Origin: Rubrivivax sp.
GTDB taxonomy: Bacteria > Pseudomonadota > Gammaproteobacteria > Burkholderiales > Burkholderiaceae_C
Direction: 5' to 3'
Length of the DNA: 64,000 nucleotides
NCBI GenBank assembly: GCA_016719535.1
Contig: JADJYX010000039.1
Span: 43,081 to 107,080 of the forward strand
Shown here: piece by piece, positions 16,981-24,920 of the stretch
Numbering within the stretch: position 1 is the stretch's first letter
How the letters are laid out: every line of letters begins with the position of its first letter
Program-made: the position numbers and the translations under genes
The notes under the pieces: generated by a model
Databases searched by the model: none
What the model was told of the DNA's origin: nothing
What the model saw: the letters and a program-made list of their open reading frames with translations, nothing else

Positions 16981-17847
16981 ATGTCCGACCCCACGCCCTA
17001 CCAGCCGCCCCGCATCTGGACCTGGAACAAGGCCAGCGGCGGCCGCTTCGCCAGCATCAACCGCCCGGTGGCCGGCGCCACGCACGAGAAGGCCCTGCCG
17101 GTGGGCCGCCACCCGCTGCAGCTGTATTCGCTGGCCACGCCCAACGGCGTGAAGGTGACGGTGATGCTGGAGGAACTGCTGGCGCTGGGCCACGCCGGCG
17201 CCGAATACGACGCCTGGCTGATCCGCATCAACGACGGCGAACAGTTCGGCAGCGGCTTCGTCGCCGTCAACCCCAACAGCAAGATCCCGGCGCTGCTGGA
17301 CCGCAGCGGGCCCGAGCCGATCCGCGTCTTCGAGTCGGGCGCCATCCTGCTGTACCTGGCCGAGAAGTTCGGCGCCCTGCTGCCCGACGCGCCGGCCGCG
17401 CGTGCCGAATGCCTGTCGTGGCTGTTCTGGCAGATGGGCAGCGCGCCCTACCTGGGCGGCGGCCTCGGGCACTTCTACGCCTATGCGCCGGAGAAGATCG
17501 AATACGCCATCGACCGCTTTGCGATGGAGGTCAAGCGCCAGCTCGACGTGCTGGACCGCCGCCTGGGCGAGCGCGAATACCTCGCCGGCGATGCCTACAC
17601 CATCGCCGACATCGCCGTCTGGCCCTGGTACGGCGCGCTGGCCAAGGGCCTGCTGTACGAGGCCGGCGAATTCCTGCAGGTGCAGGACTATCGGAACGTG
17701 CAGCGCTGGACCGATGCCATCGCCCAGCGCCCCGCGGTGCAGCGTGGCCGCCGCGTCAACCGCACCTGGGGCCAGCCCGAGAGCCAGCTGCCCGAGCGCC
17801 ACGACGCCAGCGATTTCGACCGCCCCACGCCAGGAGCCTCCACATGA
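16981..17847 (+). CDS. yghU: glutathione S-transferase family protein YghU
   Basis: The 288-aa product is close to YghU, a disulfide-bond reductase of the Nu-class GSTs that binds two glutathione molecules. It has the long YghU N-terminal extension (YQPPRIWTWNK), the thioredoxin-like domain with TPNGVKVTVMLEEL and VNPNSKIPALLD, and the helical C-terminal domain with YTIADIAVWPWYG. Its stop overlaps the next gst start by 4 bp, so the two are co-transcribed. Confidence 0.9.
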   Translation: MSDPTPYQPPRIWTWNKASGGRFASINRPVAGATHEKALPVGRHPLQLYSLATPNGVKVTVMLEELLALGHAGAEYDAWLIRINDGEQFGSGFVAVNPNSKIPALLDRSGPEPIRVFESGAILLYLAEKFGALLPDAPAARAECLSWLFWQMGSAPYLGGGLGHFYAYAPEKIEYAIDRFAMEVKRQLDVLDRRLGEREYLAGDAYTIADIAVWPWYGALAKGLLYEAGEFLQVQDYRNVQRWTDAIAQRPAVQRGRRVNRTWGQPESQLPERHDASDFDRPTPGAST

Positions 17848-18476
17848 TCACCCTCTACGACTGCGCCACCGCCCCCAGCCCGCGCCGCGCGCGCATCCTG
17901 CTGGCCGAGAAGGGCATCCCGCACGAGACCGTGCAGATCGACCTGCGCAGCGGCGAACAGCTGGGCGAGGCCTACCGTCGCATCAACCCGCAGTGCACGG
18001 TGCCCGCGCTGCGCACCGACGACGGCCTGCTGCTGACCGACAACGCCGGCATCACCGCCTGGGCCGAGGCGGCGTGGCCCGATCCGCCGCTGCTGGGCAT
18101 CACGCCGGCCGAGAAGGCCGAGATCGCCAGCTGGAACTGGCGCATCGAATTCGAGGGCCTGATGGCCATCGCCGAGGCGCTGCGCAACAGCGCGCCGGCG
18201 ATGGCCGGCCGCGCGCTGCCGGGGCCGGTGGACTATGCGCAGATCCCCGAACTGGCCGCGCGCGGCCTGGCGCGGCTGCAGCAGTTCTTCGTGACGCTGA
18301 ACGCGCGGCTGGACGGGCGCGACTTCATCGCCACCGACCGCTTCAGCGTCGCCGACATCACCGCGGTGGTGGCGGTGGACTTCGCGCGCATCGTCAAGGT
18401 CAAGCCCGGCGAGCAGCACCCGCATCTGCAGCGCTGGCGCGCGGCGATGGCGCAGCGGCCGTCGATGGCGCTGTAG
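17844..18476 (+). CDS. glutathione S-transferase
   Basis: The 210-aa product is a cytosolic GST with an N-terminal thioredoxin fold (MITLYDCATAPSPRRARILL, NPQCTVPAL) and an all-helical C-terminal domain (RFSVADITAVVAVDF). The gene is intact. Its last 17 codons form one copy of the 51-bp direct repeat that bounds the low-GC island downstream, so this gene's 3' end marks the junction with foreign DNA. Confidence 0.88.
   Translation: MITLYDCATAPSPRRARILLAEKGIPHETVQIDLRSGEQLGEAYRRINPQCTVPALRTDDGLLLTDNAGITAWAEAAWPDPPLLGITPAEKAEIASWNWRIEFEGLMAIAEALRNSAPAMAGRALPGPVDYAQIPELAARGLARLQQFFVTLNARLDGRDFIATDRFSVADITAVVAVDFARIVKVKPGEQHPHLQRWRAAMAQRPSMAL
18426..18476 (+). repeat. island-bounding direct repeat, left copy (3' end of gst)
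   Basis: This 51-bp stretch, ending with the gst stop codon, recurs at 24810-24860 with three mismatches; the last 44 bp differ at one position only (C at 18453, G at 24837). Both copies end in TAG and read as the same GST C-terminus. The DNA between them is less GC-rich than both flanks. The arrangement resembles attL/attR of an element that enters at the end of a gene, or the scar of a recombination between two gst genes. Confidence 0.8.
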
Positions 18477-18584
18477 GCGTGCGAATTGGCGCGCAACTCC
18501 CCACAGAACTGTCGGTGCCGATCCAAGTCTGCGCCAGAGCCGACCGCTTGGTGAACCATGGCCGCGCAGTTCGCGCGGATCTAG

Positions 18585-19810
18585 GGAAGTGCTGAACAAC
18601 GCGTCATCCAGTAGCCGTTGAATTCCAACAACGCTCGGATTTCGCGATGCGAGAAGAGCGGGCGCGTTTGCGACCGTCGAACTCGATTCGAGACGCAATT
18701 CCTGGTCACTTGGTGCCCTTTGCGCATTCAGGACGCACCAATGCCTTGGTGTTGGCCATCCAGTAGTGCCCGCTTGGCCAGCATCAGGTTGGCCAGTGCG
18801 AACTGCGCGTACAGCCGGGCGCCGTTCTTCTTCAGGCCGCGGTAGCTGACCTTCTTGTACCGGAACAGGTTCTTGATGACGTGGAACGGGTGCTCCACCA
18901 GCGCCCGGATCTGCGCCTTCTTGCGCTCGACCAGCACCGTCAGTTCCTTAAGCGGGCCCTCTGGCATGGCCTTGATCACGCCGCGCTTGGTGGCCACCAT
19001 CCACTTCACGTCCTCGCGGATGCCACCGTCCTTCTGTGCCTCGGTGACCTCCGCTCGCTTGTCCACGCCGGTGTAGCCCGCGTCAGCGTGCACGCGCGCC
19101 TCCTGACCGTGCAGCAACTCATGCGTGTGGGCCACGTCGCTCTCGTTGGCCGCCGTGGCGTGCACGCTGTGCACCAGGCCCGACTCAGCGTCCACGCCTA
19201 TGTGCGCCTTCATCCCGAAGTGCCACTGGTTGCCCTTCTTGGCCTGGTGCATCTCTGGGTCTCGGGCGTGATCCTTGTTCTTGGTCGACGGCGGTGCGGC
19301 GATGATGGTGGCGTCCACCAGCGTGCCCTCGCGCATCAGTAATCCGCGCTGGCCCAGGTGGGCGTTGACCTGCTCGAAGATGGCCTTCGTGAGCTGGTTC
19401 TCTTCCAGCAGGCGGCGGAACTTCAGCAGTGTCGTGGCGTCGGGGACCTGCTCACGCGACAGGTCGATGCCCACGAACTCCTGCATCGCCTGGCTGTCGT
19501 AGATGGCATCTTCCAGACCTTCGTCGCTCAGGCTGTACCACTGCTGAAGGAAATACATGCGCAGCATGCGCGGCACGCCGATGGGCGGGCGGCCCACGCG
19601 GCCGCTGCTGGGGTAGTGCGGCTCGATCAGCGCGATCAGCGCCGACCACGGCACCACCTGCTGCATCTCGCCCAGGAACTTCTCGCGCCGTGTCTTGCGC
19701 TTCTTGCCCGCGTACTCCAGGCTGGCAAAGCTGGTCTGCTTCATGCCTCGATCATCCCCGGCACCATCGGGCTCCGCCATCGTGCTTGACCCGAATAAAT
19801 CAGCGTTTCC
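18585..19810 (-). mobile_element. IS5-family insertion sequence (1226 bp)
   Basis: The element is bounded by imperfect inverted repeats beginning GGAA-nn-GCTGA at both ends, and by 4-bp target duplications CTAG at 18581-18584 and 19811-19814. It carries a single transposase gene. The size and the CTAG (YTAR-like) target agree with the IS5 family. The ends and gene are intact, so it may be active. Confidence 0.9.
18728..19744 (-). CDS. IS5-family transposase
   Basis: The 338-aa product is a DDE transposase of the IS5 group. It begins KQTSFASLEYAGKKRKTRRE and has the N-terminal DUF772-type region (RMYFLQQWYSLSDEGLEDAI). DDE residues lie in LVDATIIAAP (first Asp), VHADAGYTGV (second Asp) and the C-terminal YRGLKKN helix region with an upstream Glu. 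The start was set at 19744 to match the family's usual N-terminus; an ATG at 19780 is also in frame. Confidence 0.88.
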   Translation of the reverse strand: MKQTSFASLEYAGKKRKTRREKFLGEMQQVVPWSALIALIEPHYPSSGRVGRPPIGVPRMLRMYFLQQWYSLSDEGLEDAIYDSQAMQEFVGIDLSREQVPDATTLLKFRRLLEENQLTKAIFEQVNAHLGQRGLLMREGTLVDATIIAAPPSTKNKDHARDPEMHQAKKGNQWHFGMKAHIGVDAESGLVHSVHATAANESDVAHTHELLHGQEARVHADAGYTGVDKRAEVTEAQKDGGIREDVKWMVATKRGVIKAMPEGPLKELTVLVERKKAQIRALVEHPFHVIKNLFRYKKVSYRGLKKNGARLYAQFALANLMLAKRALLDGQHQGIGAS

Positions 19811-20587
19811 CTAGGGTACGGCTCGTATCCTTTTCAGGATTGCCTTTGCCATCTTCTCGCCCCATTCGTCCGGCGATAGGCGGCGAAAGGTAAACGCCGT
19901 TGACAAGGGGTTTGCTGACTGGCCAAGAACTTCCACGCCGTGGCCCGTGTAGAGGGGAGAGTACGCGATGAGGCGCAACTGATCGTTGACTGCAGCAACC
20001 GCAGCAGTCGTGCCACACCGTTCCGTACTGATCCCCTCTCCGCCACCGAAGTGCATGTAGACCGGCGTCCGGTATTCGACATTGCCATCCCGATTGTTGA
20101 GATGTGCCGCGACGCAAACGATGAGAGCAGTCGAGCCAGGGTGCGAACTCATCTGACCTCGCAGCTTGCCGATGTAGGAACTGACGCGCTGGGCATGGGC
20201 TGGCGAACTGCTGGCAAAGAGTGGGTTGACGGTGGGCTCGCTGCCCGGCCCCTTGGTCCAGTCCCATAGCCAGACGTGCTCTGACCGGAGTGCGAGGAGG
20301 GTTGAGCCGACGTCCAATCCACGGGAGCGCAAAGCCGCGACCAGATGTCGATTGACTGCGGACTCGATTCGGGTAGCGTCAGACTGTTGAATTGATGTGG
20401 GGAACAGACGCGCAAACGGGCGGGCATCTTGAAGCGGGTAGACAAAGACAGCGAGCTCAACTCGTTGCGTCGGCAGCCGGTCCAGCCAGTCGGACTGAAA
20501 GTCCGGCATGGAAGCGCAACCTGAAAAGAGCAAACTCGCGAGGGCGGCAAGTAGACGACGCATGGGCAAGTCCGACGAGTGGAGCAT
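19811..20587 (-). CDS. lipoprotein of unknown function, last gene of the radical SAM operon
   Basis: The product is 258 aa, with a lipoprotein signal MRRLLAALASLLFSGC. An AGGAAG box 8 nt upstream favours ATG 20587; ATG 20563 is the alternative. The mature part has no domain I know, with a few Cys (LIVCVAAH, STERCGTT). The stop codon TAG lies within the CTAG target of the IS5 element, so the insertion landed exactly at the gene's end and left the coding sequence whole. It is 28 bp downstream of the WD40 gene and likely in its operon. Confidence 0.7.
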   Translation of the reverse strand: MLHSSDLPMRRLLAALASLLFSGCASMPDFQSDWLDRLPTQRVELAVFVYPLQDARPFARLFPTSIQQSDATRIESAVNRHLVAALRSRGLDVGSTLLALRSEHVWLWDWTKGPGSEPTVNPLFASSSPAHAQRVSSYIGKLRGQMSSHPGSTALIVCVAAHLNNRDGNVEYRTPVYMHFGGGEGISTERCGTTAAVAAVNDQLRLIAYSPLYTGHGVEVLGQSANPLSTAFTFRRLSPDEWGEKMAKAILKRIRAVP

Positions 20588-20615
20588 TCCTGACGCTTCC
20601 TGTCCATTCACCTGA

Positions 20616-22502
20616 TCAGCCATGAAGTCCAGCAGCCGCCCGGAGTACAGGCTCACGAACTCGGCAAGAGAAGGCTGCTAGATCGGAACGTAACTCTGGC
20701 CGGTCACTACTTCTGTCCAATCCCTGACGTACAAACCAAGGTCTGCGGATGGCGTCGCCGATCAGTGCAGAGATATGCGCAACGAGGTCGCGGTCCACGA
20801 CCTCCCCAAAGGCAATCTGCCGCTGCCGCGCCATCTGCGCGGCCATGACGGCCACAACCTCATCTCCCGAGCCCAGTCTTGCCAAGCATTGCGCCAACCT
20901 GGGCCACCTCGCGGGGTTCGATTGAACACCACCAAGAACGTCACTGATCATGGCCGCGACGGCTGGCGACAACGACCCACCTGCAACACCGAGAACCCAG
21001 CGGAGATACGGCAACTCGCGTTTGCCCATCTGCAGAATGAGTTCACGCGCGAGTGTGCGGGCAACTGGGTCATCGTCAAGCAGGTGCAGCGCATGACAGA
21101 CCGGCACCGCCATGCAAACACAGACAGGCACGCAGGTGCAGATCTTGCCGCCTGGCCTGGGCACGACGGCAGGCGGGGCGGACGGAGCGATCGACCCAGG
21201 CACACAATTGCACGTGCAGACGGCACCAGCGGGAATTGGCGAGCCGCAAGGCAGAGTGAAGGTGAGCAACTGTCCGTACTCGTTCCGCCACTGGTAGGTG
21301 AGACCCTTTGATGTCGATGGCGAGTCGGCGAGGTCGATCAGGCAACGCTCAAAGACGCTGTCCGCCAGTCTCCAGACCCGTATGGACTTGTCGTCACCAG
21401 CCGAGGCCAGGAAGCGCCCATCGGGTGAAAGGGCAACATCCCTGACTCCCTTGTGCAGCACAGCTTGCACGGAGCCATTCGCCAGATCCCACACACGTAC
21501 CTCTCCGCCACCCTCGCCCACGCCGCCAGCCGCAATCTTGCTGCCGTCGGCCGTCACCGCCACTCCTCGTGCGCCCCTGTTGAGATATCCCAGTGTTCTG
21601 TGTTTGGTGCCCTCGGGTAGACTCCAAACGCGCAGGCATGACTGATACCCCGATACGAGCGTGCGGCCATCCGCGGAGGTCACCAACTCGCGCAACCCGT
21701 CCGCGTCGGGGGTGCGCGGCAGTGTCTGGACAAGCACTCCATCAGGGTTGCCCCACAGCCGGATCGAACCATCACCATGCCCTGAAACCAGAATCCGGCC
21801 CTGGGCAGCCATCGCCAATGCCACCACGCCAGGGCTTTCGATCTTCCTGATCAGCACTCTGTCCGCAATATTCCAGAGTTTGATGCCGAGATACTGGGCG
21901 CTAGCGAGCACGTGTCCGTCCGGAGAGAGCGCAATGGACGTCAGCGGAGGTATCTCGTCGAACGTGGCGCTTGCCTGCAGGTCTGGCAGCCTGACCCGCA
22001 CGCCGGCAAAGAGGCTTGTCGCAATGACGCGCCCGTCGGCCGACACCGCAAGCAGGTTCGTGGCTTGGGCCCCACTGTCCCTCGCGGTGCCCAGCAGTGC
22101 ACCGCCGGGCGTCGACCACCACTTGATGGTCCCGCCGGCGTCTTGGGAGAACAGCTGCAGCCCGTCCGCCGACCATCTCAAGGTCCGCATCGGCTGGCCG
22201 TGCGCCACAAGGCCTGCGCATTCGCCCTCCGATTTAAACGTCGGAGGACCGGTGTTCTCATGACAGTCACTTGCCGTCGTCGGTGCACCGGTGCGGCCCG
22301 TCCTGGCCTTCGGGCTCATCGGCGTGGACGAGGCGCACCCGGTCGCGGCAAGCACGCCGGCCGCCGTCAGTCCGGCGCCGAAGAATCCCCGTCGATGGGT
22401 CACGATGTCAACAGGTGCCTGCGTCACCGGAACGATCTCCAACTCGCGACTGCCGTCGTCGAAGACCCGAGCGATGTGAAACGCAGGTGCAGGCAGCTTC
22501 AT
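20616..22502 (-). CDS. WD40 beta-propeller lipoprotein-like protein with Cys-rich CxC cluster
   Basis: The 628-aa product has a conserved-looking N-terminal leader (FHIARVFDDGSRELEIVPV, 8-26), then a Tat-like HRRGFFGAG with lipobox LAATGC (Cys56). A WD40-type propeller spans about 95-385 (KWWS, IKLW, IRLW, RVWS, VRVWD, IRVWR blade ends). Nine cysteines lie between 419 and 469, including CTCNC (429-433), CTC (455-457) and CVC (461-463); a helical domain ends the protein. The ATG overlaps the radical SAM stop by 4 bp, which supports the long N-terminus. The cysteine cluster is a plausible substrate or metal site for the adjacent enzyme; I cannot name the family. Confidence 0.75.
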   Translation of the reverse strand: MKLPAPAFHIARVFDDGSRELEIVPVTQAPVDIVTHRRGFFGAGLTAAGVLAATGCASSTPMSPKARTGRTGAPTTASDCHENTGPPTFKSEGECAGLVAHGQPMRTLRWSADGLQLFSQDAGGTIKWWSTPGGALLGTARDSGAQATNLLAVSADGRVIATSLFAGVRVRLPDLQASATFDEIPPLTSIALSPDGHVLASAQYLGIKLWNIADRVLIRKIESPGVVALAMAAQGRILVSGHGDGSIRLWGNPDGVLVQTLPRTPDADGLRELVTSADGRTLVSGYQSCLRVWSLPEGTKHRTLGYLNRGARGVAVTADGSKIAAGGVGEGGGEVRVWDLANGSVQAVLHKGVRDVALSPDGRFLASAGDDKSIRVWRLADSVFERCLIDLADSPSTSKGLTYQWRNEYGQLLTFTLPCGSPIPAGAVCTCNCVPGSIAPSAPPAVVPRPGGKICTCVPVCVCMAVPVCHALHLLDDDPVARTLARELILQMGKRELPYLRWVLGVAGGSLSPAVAAMISDVLGGVQSNPARWPRLAQCLARLGSGDEVVAVMAAQMARQRQIAFGEVVDRDLVAHISALIGDAIRRPWFVRQGLDRSSDRPELRSDLAAFSCRVREPVLRAAAGLHG

Positions 22503-23875
22503 GCTGATGATGCGCTTTCGGCTCGCAATTGCTCATGCCAGAAGATCCCTCCACTGGCGGCGATGCGGTCGAGCAGTTGGTCCTTCATCAGCTCACGCGT
22601 GATGTGGCAACGATTCGATCCTGCGAACTCGACCCCGGCATCCTCTGCCAAAGCCTTGTGATGGCAGTCTCCTGCGCAGTGCCACTTGGCAAAGCAGCCG
22701 TGGCAGTGCGTGCGATGCTCGACGGCCAGACCGCGCAATGTCCGAAGCCGAGACTCGTCGAAGGAATAACCCTCGGCATCAGCCAGCGGATGCCCGTAGA
22801 TGAACACCGCTGCCCGTTGACTCTGCTCCGAGAATACCTCGTAGCACGCCGACACGTTGCCGTCGGGGGTCAGGCAGAAGTTGTCCTGGCTGACACCGCA
22901 GAAGTGGTTCGTCAGCGTATCCAGCCGCGCCGCAGAGAAGCTGAGTGTTCGGCCGGCTGCAACGGCATGCCGCCGCGCCTTGCGAAAGGCGTCGATGAAC
23001 TCGATGGTCTCTGCAACCGGGGCATTGCTCCATCGACCCAACTGGTAGGCCGGCTCCACCTGGATCGACTGAACTCGAAAGTTCTCGCAGAGATACGCAA
23101 TCGACGCTGGGAGGTTCTGGATCTGATCTTCGGTCACTGTCATGCGAACCGCGTAGGCGAAGCTTGCCTCGTCGAAGCGTCGCATGGTGTGCATGACGCG
23201 TCCGCTGGACGCCGCTCCTCCAATGAGGGGCCGATGCCGATCGTGCGAGTCTGGCAGTCCATCGAACGACAAGCTGACGCCTTGAAGATGCTCGACCATC
23301 CATTCGATCTGTGTCTCGTTGAGCACGCCGTTCGAGGCCGCTCCCAAGCCAACCGAAAGCCCCAGTCGATCGGCCTGGGATCTCGCGTAGTCCGCCGCTC
23401 CGACCATGGTCTTCCAGTTCACCGTGGGCTCGCCCCCACCATGGAAGGCAACCTCGAACCTTGGCAATCCCTTGTTGCTCGCATTCTTCGCCACGAAGTC
23501 AATGCCGCGCCTTGCCACGCTCAGCGGCATGAACCTGGCGGGTGCATCGCCGGCAGCGGCGTAGCAGTAGGAGCAGCGGAGGTTGCACGCGGTCGTCAGG
23601 AACAAGGACACCGTCGTCGGCCGTGGATCGCCGCTGCATGTCGAGATGGGTGGTCGCTCAGCTTGGGAGGGCCCTACCAGCTCAAGCCGGCGCAGCACAT
23701 CCACCATGCCGCGGGAATCAGGGTCCAAGTGAATTCGCCGCCCTTCTCGAAGGTCAGCGAGAAGGTTCACCGTCCGGCTGCTGCCCACGAGCGCAACTCG
23801 GCGCAAGGGCGCGTAAACGAGATGAAGTCCGTCCGCGAGCGGAATGGCAAATACCTCTGCAGAGAGCTTTAGCAT
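22499..23875 (-). CDS. radical SAM/SPASM domain peptide-modifying-type enzyme
   Basis: The 458-aa product begins with about 85 residues of a small N-terminal domain (a possible precursor-recognition element). The radical SAM motif is C97-x3-C101-x2-C104 (TACNLRCSYCY) and GGGEP is at 146-150. A C-terminal SPASM-type region has eight cysteines at 326, 334, 344, 391, 394, 400, 404 and 423 (two auxiliary Fe-S clusters). This is the layout of anaerobic sulfatase maturases and RiPP maturases. No sulfatase is nearby; the Cys-rich WD40 protein, translationally coupled downstream, is the obvious candidate substrate. The start has a GGAAGG box 8 nt upstream. Confidence 0.88.
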   Translation of the reverse strand: MLKLSAEVFAIPLADGLHLVYAPLRRVALVGSSRTVNLLADLREGRRIHLDPDSRGMVDVLRRLELVGPSQAERPPISTCSGDPRPTTVSLFLTTACNLRCSYCYAAAGDAPARFMPLSVARRGIDFVAKNASNKGLPRFEVAFHGGGEPTVNWKTMVGAADYARSQADRLGLSVGLGAASNGVLNETQIEWMVEHLQGVSLSFDGLPDSHDRHRPLIGGAASSGRVMHTMRRFDEASFAYAVRMTVTEDQIQNLPASIAYLCENFRVQSIQVEPAYQLGRWSNAPVAETIEFIDAFRKARRHAVAAGRTLSFSAARLDTLTNHFCGVSQDNFCLTPDGNVSACYEVFSEQSQRAAVFIYGHPLADAEGYSFDESRLRTLRGLAVEHRTHCHGCFAKWHCAGDCHHKALAEDAGVEFAGSNRCHITRELMKDQLLDRIAASGGIFWHEQLRAESASSA

Positions 23876-23919
23876 CACCCCGGCCTTCCCTGCGCGTGCG
23901 CGACTTCGGCGTACCCGCA

Positions 23920-24645
23920 TCACCGCCCGATCCGGCCCGCCACTGCGCGACCGGCCCACCTGCGGCAGTTAAGACGAGAGGCCTTCGCCATCCGCAACAC
24001 CAGGAGCAGGACGATTCCTGACAGTGAAGACAGCGCCGTGCCGGGAGCCGAAACAGGCATGGATTCCAGCTCCCACAGGGCCCATGTCCGATCCACATTT
24101 CTGAAGACTCCGACATCGACCGTGTCAGCATCCCTGGTCACACTGCCCCACCCCGTGTTCACTTCATCGACCAGACCCACGTCGATCGAATTGAAGGTCT
24201 GATTGATCTTGACAACCAGCCCTTGACCGGGCACCACTTCGAACAATTCGAACGGCGTCCACATGTCGCACACGGGTTCATCGGGACTTCCAGCTCGGTC
24301 CAAGTTCTCACAACCGCGGACGAGCCATGGCTGGGCGTCGAAGTCGAATGATCGTCCGGCAACTTGGACACCATCGACCAGTGCGTTAAGCAAACCGCGT
24401 CCGGCAGTCATGGCTTGCTCATGGGTCTTCCACATCAAGTCGGCTTCGGCATCACAGCCCGCGAAATGCTGGATGCAGCTTCCGTCCATGAACCGGACTC
24501 GATACCGCAAGCCGCCGATCTCCAGCCCCTCCAAGGACGTCAGCAATGAAGTCTGAGGGTCGATCCGATAGGTTGGAGATGCGGTGGCGCTGAGGCACCC
24601 CAGCAAGACGCAGCCGGCTGCAACCAAGCTCGTGAAAGCGCGCAT
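23920..24645 (-). CDS. secreted protein with PEP-CTERM-like C-terminal signal
   Basis: The 241-aa product has a Sec signal (about 1-22, with two Cys) and a body with Cys pairs (GSCIQHFAGC, RGCENL, PVCDMW). The C-terminus is MPVSAPGTALSS, a hydrophobic helix (about 205-217), then a basic tail. That tripartite tail resembles PEP-CTERM/exosortase signals (usual VPEPGT) but with SAPGT in place of PEPGT and an unusually long basic end. The start at 24645 has a strong GGGAGG box 5 nt away. First gene of the four-gene operon, 44 bp before the radical SAM gene. Function unknown. Confidence 0.7.
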   Translation of the reverse strand: MRAFTSLVAAGCVLLGCLSATASPTYRIDPQTSLLTSLEGLEIGGLRYRVRFMDGSCIQHFAGCDAEADLMWKTHEQAMTAGRGLLNALVDGVQVAGRSFDFDAQPWLVRGCENLDRAGSPDEPVCDMWTPFELFEVVPGQGLVVKINQTFNSIDVGLVDEVNTGWGSVTRDADTVDVGVFRNVDRTWALWELESMPVSAPGTALSSLSGIVLLLVLRMAKASRLNCRRWAGRAVAGRIGR

Positions 24646-24809
24646 CTTCACCTCCCACTGCAGCGGCCCGATCTTGAGGGCCTGCTTGACCAATGCCATT
24701 CATCGTGCCCAGATCGTCCACGCATCGGTTGCGTTGGATCAACAGCGGTGGCCTGGCTCCCCCAACCTGAAGCGCGGGCGCTTGCTTCGTTCAGGACGCG
24801 CATCTACAC

Positions 24810-24860
24810 CTGCGACGCTGGCGCGCGGCGATGGCGGAGCGGCCGTCGATGGCGCTGTAG
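24810..24860 (+). repeat. island-bounding direct repeat, right copy (orphan gst 3' end)
   Basis: Second copy of the 51-bp repeat found at 18426-18476. Read in the gst frame it gives HLRRWRAAMAERPSMAL and a stop, a slightly different GST C-terminus with no gene in front of it. GC-rich chromosomal sequence resumes right after it. Confidence 0.8.
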
Positions 24861-24920
24861 CCCTGCGGCCACCGTCCACCCATCGCCCACCCATCACGCA
24901 CTGCCGGCTACGATGGCCGC

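Noticed and set aside
20616..22502. Cys-rich part of the WD40 protein as a 2Fe-2S or rubredoxin-type metal domain
   Set aside because: The CxC spacing does not match known ferredoxin or rubredoxin motifs; metal binding remains possible but was not called.
22529..23872. Long plus-strand open frame opposite the radical SAM gene
   Set aside because: It is exactly antisense to a gene with clear Fe-S motifs, has no ribosome binding site and no family-like segment.
18426..24860. Idea that the island is a complete integrative element
   Set aside because: No integrase, relaxase or excisionase is present between the repeats; only the repeat and composition support insertion, so it is reported as a finding with alternatives.
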